From assembly GCA_027076245.1 (NCBI GenBank), contig JALTKC010000019.1, forward strand, positions 1-8,272: a stretch of 8,272 bases of DNA, given 5' to 3'. Of this stretch, positions 5,705 to 8,272 are shown piece after piece. The DNA is from Gammaproteobacteria bacterium (GTDB lineage Bacteria > Pseudomonadota > Gammaproteobacteria > GRL18). The translations under genes were made by a program, and so were the position numbers. Position 1 is the first letter of the stretch. Every line of letters begins with the position of its first letter. Below the pieces are notes generated by a model. That model did no database searches. It saw only the letters and a list, made by a program, of their open reading frames with translations, and was not told the DNA's origin.

Positions 5705-7510
5705 TTGCTCAAAGAGCATAAACAGGTAAAAATAATAAATAACTCTATAGGTTTGGATTTTCCATTGAAAAATCTTAGTCTGGAAGCACAAGAATTTGTT
5801 GATAGTGCTATGGCAGATACAGAAAAGCAATTTCTGCTTACTGTAATTAATAGCATTCCGGATCCCTTAATGGTCATTGATCTGGATTATAAAGTACAGA
5901 TAATGAATATGGCCGCCAGTAAAAATCAGGCTTTTATCCGCAATTCCTGTATTTACTGTCATGAAGTGTCTCACCATCCGCATACTTCATGTCCGGACAA
6001 CAAGAAAGACTGCCCTCTTGAACTTGTAAAACAATCTTTATCCCCTGTTAGTATCGTTAAAGAGTTTCCATTAAATAGCAAAAAAAACCGAATATTTGAA
6101 ATAAACGCCTCGCCCATATTTAACGCCAATAATGAACTCTGTGGAATTATAGAAACTTCAAAAGATATTACAGATCATCTTAATCTGGAAAAAAAGGTTT
6201 ATGAAAATAACCTTGATCTTCATTACTTACGCTATCATGATGCCTTAACCAACCTGCCAAACCTGTCGTTATTTTCTGACAGACTCACACAGTCTATCCG
6301 CAAAGCACGGAAATACAATCGTCAGGTTGCCGTATTTCATTTAAACCTCGACAGATTTAAACAGATAAATGATTCATTTGGCAAAACTCAGGGTGATAAG
6401 GTATTATCAAATGTTGCCATACGTTTGAAAAGTATATTAGATAAATCAGAAGCCCTGGCTCGTATGAGTGCAGACGAGTTTTTAATTTATTCCGACAATA
6501 TCAATGTCATTGATGATGCAACCATCATCGCCCAAAACCTGTTTCAGGCATTCAGTAAACCTTTTATTATTAATAACCAACCCATTAATTTGACCGCCAG
6601 TATCGGAATAAGCCTGTTTCCACAGGACGGTAACAATACGGATGAACTATTATCTAAAGCAGATACCGCATTACATAAAGCTAAAGATGAAAGCCTTAAC
6701 AGCTTTCAGTTTTATCAGAAAGAAATGACTGCCAACGCATTTACCTATGTCATGATGGAATCCAGTCTTACCAAAGCTCTTCAAAATGAAGAGTTTGAAT
6801 TATTTTATCAGCCTAAAATAAGTCTTGAAGACAGGAAGTTATGTGGCTTTGAGGCACTGATTCGCTGGCAGCATCCATCTTTAGGCTTGATTACACCCGA
6901 TCAATTTATACCCATTGCTGAAGAAAGTTTACTTATCCTCGAGATAGGAGAGTGGGTTATAAAACAGGCCTGTAAACAGGCAAAAATATGGAGTGAAAAT
7001 AATTTAGATTTTAACCACATAGCCATTAATTTATCCGGCAAGCAATTTCAGGACAAGGTACTGGATAAGAAAATTAAAAAGATTCTGGATGATACTCAAT
7101 GTCCTCCAGAAATTCTTGAATTTGAGATAACAGAAAGCCACCTGATAGAGAATACCTCACATACCATTGATATCCTGAATAAAATTAAGGCCATGGGTAT
7201 TAAAATATCAATTGATGATTTTGGAACGGGCTATTCGTCTCTAAGCCAGTTAAATCAGTTACCCATTGATACCTTAAAAATCGATCGTTCATTTACCCTG
7301 GAACTTTTTAAAACAAAAAATAGCAAGGCCATTATTTTGTCAATTATTGCCCTTGGTAAAGCTATGGACATCAATATTGTTGCTGAGGGTATTGAGACTG
7401 AAGAACAGGCGAATTTTCTTAAAAATGCTGGATGTTATCAGGGGCAGGGTTATTACTTCTTTAAACCTTTAAGTAAAGATAAAATTCACGCCAACTTTTA
7501 TAAAGACTGA
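5705..7510 (+). CDS. PAS-GGDEF-EAL protein, probable cyclic-di-GMP phosphodiesterase
   Basis: A cytoplasmic signalling protein of up to 601 residues with no membrane helix. A PAS domain (about 43-157) carries a cysteine-rich insert with C82, C85, C96 and C103, including CIYCH. The GGDEF domain (about 175-340) has DALTNLPNLSLF but reads SADEF (255-259) in place of GGDEF and lacks the RxxD inhibitory site, so cyclase activity is doubtful. The EAL domain (about 350-595) keeps the residues needed to hydrolyse cyclic-di-GMP: E383 (EAL), N442, E474, D504 and D505 (DDFGTG), K525, E561 and Q581, with E477 for loop 6. I therefore infer a phosphodiesterase whose GGDEF part may be regulatory. The start is uncertain: TTG 5705 is the longest option but has no ribosome binding site; TTG 5765 has GGA seven bases upstream; ATG 5810 begins just before the PAS core. 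The gene is more A/T-rich than the housekeeping core. Confidence 0.93.
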   Translation: MLKEHKQVKIINNSIGLDFPLKNLSLEAQEFVDSAMADTEKQFLLTVINSIPDPLMVIDLDYKVQIMNMAASKNQAFIRNSCIYCHEVSHHPHTSCPDNKKDCPLELVKQSLSPVSIVKEFPLNSKKNRIFEINASPIFNANNELCGIIETSKDITDHLNLEKKVYENNLDLHYLRYHDALTNLPNLSLFSDRLTQSIRKARKYNRQVAVFHLNLDRFKQINDSFGKTQGDKVLSNVAIRLKSILDKSEALARMSADEFLIYSDNINVIDDATIIAQNLFQAFSKPFIINNQPINLTASIGISLFPQDGNNTDELLSKADTALHKAKDESLNSFQFYQKEMTANAFTYVMMESSLTKALQNEEFELFYQPKISLEDRKLCGFEALIRWQHPSLGLITPDQFIPIAEESLLILEIGEWVIKQACKQAKIWSENNLDFNHIAINLSGKQFQDKVLDKKIKKILDDTQCPPEILEFEITESHLIENTSHTIDILNKIKAMGIKISIDDFGTGYSSLSQLNQLPIDTLKIDRSFTLELFKTKNSKAIILSIIALGKAMDINIVAEGIETEEQANFLKNAGCYQGQGYYFFKPLSKDKIHANFYKD

Positions 7511-7546
7511 CTTTAAATACTGACTCTAAATACCGACTTTAACCAT
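7508..7546 (+). repeat. 13-bp tandem repeat after the EAL gene
   Basis: TGACTTTAAATAC (7508-7520, its first three bases being the stop codon) is followed by TGACTCTAAATAC (7521-7533, 12 of 13 identical) and a decayed third unit CGACTTTAACCAT (7534-7546, 9 of 13). The repeats fill about half the gap before the next gene. Confidence 0.75.
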
Positions 7547-7581
7547 TAGAGGGTGTAAAGATTCCGTTTACTATAGCAGAA

Positions 7582-7586
7582 AAAGG
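7582..7586 (+). promoter_or_regulatory. Shine-Dalgarno site supporting TTG 7594
   Basis: AAAGG, seven bases before the TTG start chosen for the membrane GGDEF protein. A stronger purine-rich site, GAGGG (7549-7553), lies further upstream but is followed at normal spacing only by ATT (7561). Confidence 0.45.
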
Positions 7587-7593
7587 CTTAACC

Positions 7594-8272
7594 TTGATAA
7601 AAAACTTTTTAAAAAAACTGTTTGGTATTACTTTTTCTGAACAATGGATCGATCTGGTCGTATGTAAACAGCACAGCATTCCTATTCAACAGCACAGGGC
7701 ACAGATATTAAGTGAACGCACCCGCCTCTTTTCTCTGTTATTTGGCATCATAATCCCCGCATGGAGTATTGTTGATTATATTCTACTGCCTTTTGAGTTA
7801 TGGTATAAACTGGCAGTCTTAAGAATAATATCAGGTGCTGTATTTCTTTTAATCGCCTATCGATGTAATAAAAAAAATAATCAACTTGAAAAAATTCGGG
7901 TTTGTATGGGTGTTATGCTTCTGATCCCGACTGTTTTTTTTGTTATAGCCAACCCTATTGTACAGCACTATCATTTAACGGGGTTTTCAGGCGCTTTAAT
8001 AAATATCTACAGTCTATTGCCCTTTCTTGTTATTGCCGCACTATCCATTTTTACTTTAACATTAAGCGAACTGCTTGTCTTATCACTGCCCATTGTCAGT
8101 ATTACTTTATGGCATTTATTTCCTGAGAATAAGGCTGATATCCCTAATTCCGTAATGCAAATCTGGCTTTTTATTCTATTGATTCTGTCCAGTTTCTTCT
8201 CATCAATCAGCCAGATGCGTTATATGATTTCCCAGGTTACCCGGGCCAGCTATGATGGCTTAACCAGCGCCA
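7594..8272 (+). CDS. Membrane-bound GGDEF protein, probable diguanylate cyclase, N-terminal part
   Basis: An open frame that runs off the right edge after 226 codons plus one base. From TTG 7594 the product begins MIKNFLKKLFGITFSEQW, then an amphipathic linker, then six hydrophobic segments at roughly residues 48-68, 73-90, 104-122, 132-155, 157-173 and 186-205. Just after the last helix it reads VTRASYDGLTSA, which resembles the opening of a GGDEF domain (D-x-LT-G-x-x-N-R), so the missing part is probably a diguanylate cyclase domain. The six-helix region looks like a MASE-type membrane sensor, though I cannot assign the family. There is no ATG near the front; TTG 7594 has AAAGG seven bases upstream. 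The frame is open back to 7543. It starts 83 bases after the EAL gene in the same direction, so the pair may form an operon with opposing activities. It is A/T-rich like its neighbour. Confidence 0.8.
   Translation, partial: MIKNFLKKLFGITFSEQWIDLVVCKQHSIPIQQHRAQILSERTRLFSLLFGIIIPAWSIVDYILLPFELWYKLAVLRIISGAVFLLIAYRCNKKNNQLEKIRVCMGVMLLIPTVFFVIANPIVQHYHLTGFSGALINIYSLLPFLVIAALSIFTLTLSELLVLSLPIVSITLWHLFPENKADIPNSVMQIWLFILLILSSFFSSISQMRYMISQVTRASYDGLTSA

Noticed and set aside
5945..5961. CIYCH as a cytochrome c heme site
   Set aside because: The protein is cytosolic with no export signal, and heme c attachment normally occurs outside the cytoplasmic membrane; the cysteines fit a PAS insert better.
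7902..8126. 74-codon frame inside the membrane GGDEF gene
   Set aside because: It is out of frame with the 226-codon open frame, which has helices and a GGDEF opening; the short frame shows no coherent features.

Overview
The window looks like a gammaproteobacterial chromosome segment. It holds a conserved housekeeping core flanked on both sides by signalling genes. Evidence for this assignment is a GlnRS close to the E. coli type, an LpxH of the lipid A pathway (so a Gram-negative outer membrane), an exported PpiA-type cyclophilin, and the arrangement glnS-cysS divergent from ppiB-lpxH, which I recall from pseudomonads and relatives. Genus cannot be told from the sequence.

Layout. (1) Positions 1-132, minus strand: the first 44 codons of a membrane protein, probably a methyl-accepting chemotaxis receptor. 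(2) 133-309: its control region, with a good match to a flagellar sigma-28 (FliA) promoter at 275-301, then, inside the predicted transcribed leader, eight perfect copies of an 8-bp repeat (171-234) that run into a near-palindrome (151-179) just ahead of the ribosome binding site. (3) 310-1735 and 1735-3468, minus strand: cysS and glnS, overlapping by one base (TGATG), with a terminator-like hairpin after cysS. (4) 3469-3641: divergent intergenic region. (5) 3642-5630, plus strand: two tandem cyclophilin genes, one exported (ppiA) and one cytosolic (ppiB), followed by lpxH. The ppiB terminator directly abuts the lpxH start codon. (6) 5705-7510, plus strand: a PAS-GGDEF-EAL protein with a four-cysteine PAS domain, a degenerate GGDEF motif (SADEF) and a complete EAL catalytic set, hence probably a cyclic-di-GMP phosphodiesterase. 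(7) 7594-8272, plus strand: the N-terminal part of a six-helix membrane protein that enters a GGDEF domain at the window edge, probably a diguanylate cyclase.

How the parts fit. The core supplies aminoacyl-tRNAs, proline isomerisation in two compartments and a lipid A step. The flanks concern motility and cyclic-di-GMP signalling: a sigma-28-driven chemoreceptor on one side, and an adjacent phosphodiesterase and cyclase on the other. The signalling genes are visibly richer in A+T than the tRNA synthetase genes.

The most unusual feature is the octanucleotide array in the leader of the chemoreceptor gene. Each copy carries a 7-base stretch that could pair with a single complementary stretch next to the Shine-Dalgarno sequence, so copy number could alter expression. 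Short tandem repeats also lie after ppiB (17 bp x2) and after the EAL gene (13 bp, two to three copies). I found no tRNA, rRNA, CRISPR array, insertion sequence or defence system. No intergenic stretch reaches 300 bp.
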